Source: a virus
Virus record (IMG/VR): IMGVR_UViG_3300044712_001634
Coordinates: 1 to 57,877 of that record
DNA length: 57,877 bases
Direction: 5' to 3' (one strand)
A model generated the notes under the pieces. The model did no database searches. It had not been told where the DNA came from and was given only the letters and a program-made list of their open reading frames with translations. The position numbers and the translations under genes were made by a program. Below are positions 57,323 through 57,877 of the stretch, piece by piece (the stretch's first letter is position 1; each line of letters starts with the position of its first letter).

Positions 57323-57877
57323 ATGTCACGCTCAAAACAAAAAAGAATTTCGAGACCCGGAATGCCTCAGCCAAATATTTCTCAAAAGCCTGAGGTCAAT
57401 TCTTTGTTAGATGTTATGGAAGATGGAAAAGAATTCCAAAGCCTTTTAAAAGTAACACCGAAAAATGTTGATATTGGTTCTGAAATCCGTAAGGCGATAA
57501 CAGAGATTGAGTCAATTACGAATCGGCCTTTAGCATGCTATATGTCTAATGTCTTCAAATCCCTTAAGACATCCGTTTCAATCGACTTGACCGACGATTT
57601 GCCTTTTAGTGAAATGATATCGGGAATTCCTGCTGATTGTTCAGAGGTAGATATTTTACTTGTTACACCCGGCGGAATGGGACCCCAAGTAGATAAATTT
57701 GTTTCTCGATTAAGGCCGAGGTTTTCAAAAGTTGGTTTTATTCTCCCTCATATAGCGATGAGCGCGGGCACAATATTTGCTTTATCAGGAAATGAGATAT
57801 GGATGGATGAGAGATCATGTCTTGGTCCTATAGATCCTCAAGTTAAGGGCAAGAATGGCAATTTTCTACCTGCTCAG
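57323..57877 (+). CDS. SDH-family Clp-fold serine proteinase (partial, host)
   Basis: Open to the window end (185 codons). After a polar N-terminus come ILLVTPGGMGPQVDKFVSRL, then GFILPHIAMSAGTIFALSGN with the serine in the AMSAG motif, then CLGPIDPQVKG. This is the serine-dehydrogenase-proteinase (SDH_sah) branch of the ClpP/crotonase fold. Base composition is AT-richer than the prophage, consistent with chromosome. Only the first part is visible. Confidence 0.75.
   Translation, partial: MSRSKQKRISRPGMPQPNISQKPEVNSLLDVMEDGKEFQSLLKVTPKNVDIGSEIRKAITEIESITNRPLACYMSNVFKSLKTSVSIDLTDDLPFSEMISGIPADCSEVDILLVTPGGMGPQVDKFVSRLRPRFSKVGFILPHIAMSAGTIFALSGNEIWMDERSCLGPIDPQVKGKNGNFLPAQ

Noticed and set aside
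1-57877. CRISPR arrays, retron or diversity-generating retroelement
   Set aside because: No spaced direct repeats of CRISPR type and no reverse transcriptase-like protein were found; the tail-tip segment shows no template/variable repeat pair.
1-57877. Insertion sequences
   Set aside because: No transposase-like protein or terminal inverted repeats are seen in the window.

Overview
The window is almost entirely one temperate podovirus-type prophage, with a few hundred bases of bacterial chromosome at the right end (after about 57055). The phage has lipoproteins and a lysis cassette of the kind used against a Gram-negative envelope. The host is therefore a Gram-negative bacterium. The style of the genome (domain-of-unknown-function content, tRNA-Leu-targeting DUF4102 integrase) is reminiscent of Desulfuromonadota/Geobacter-type hosts, but I cannot place it firmly from sequence alone.

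Layout. (1) 1-237: an attachment-site copy containing the 3' half of a tRNA-Leu(UAA), a terminator and integrase arm-type sites. (2) 188-3480, minus strand: lysogeny/immunity block with three helix-turn-helix genes, an exported protein, an AT-rich orphan and a decayed HicB-like gene, plus one divergent tiny hydrophobic ORF. (3) 3481-8078: Cro-like gene and a tight run of very small early genes, many with Cys pairs, ending in an ADP-ribosyltransferase-like gene. (4) 8132-13568: accessory nucleic-acid/nucleotide cluster (DUF5131, DHH phosphoesterase, ASCH, MazG-like) separated by a family of structured intergenic spacers. (5) 13552-17696: cytosine methyltransferase, DUF4373 replication protein, DnaC-like loader. 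(6) 17801-33626: P22-like terminase and portal, scaffold, N4-gp56-like capsid, connector and tail proteins. (7) 33623-36768: tail-tip region with an internal AT-rich mosaic segment. (8) 36822-48994: ejected-protein region with a 3603-residue polyvalent protein. (9) 49009-52981: morons and antirepressor. (10) 53117-55561: lysis cassette. (11) 55598-57055: integrase and the attR-like junction to host DNA, followed by the start of a host SDH-family serine proteinase gene.

How it works together. No tail-tube or tape-measure gene is visible. The terminase, portal, scaffold, N4-like capsid and giant ejected protein therefore describe a short-tailed phage that delivers a multidomain protein with its DNA. 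Immunity is controlled by repressor/Cro genes around 1908-3720. Five copies of one 21-35 bp dyad element (3721, 17465, 36781, 50248, 53076) sit in front of separate gene blocks and look like a phage-wide regulatory site.

Main points of interest: three small ORFs, two of them zinc-ribbon-like, lie in the +1 frame inside the giant gene; the dyad-element regulon; the recurring stop-codon-embedded intergenic hairpins at 9.4-12.3 kb; a left end that reads as attP rather than attL, implying excised circular or tandem phage DNA; and a promoter-to-terminator membrane-protein cassette at 49118-50247.
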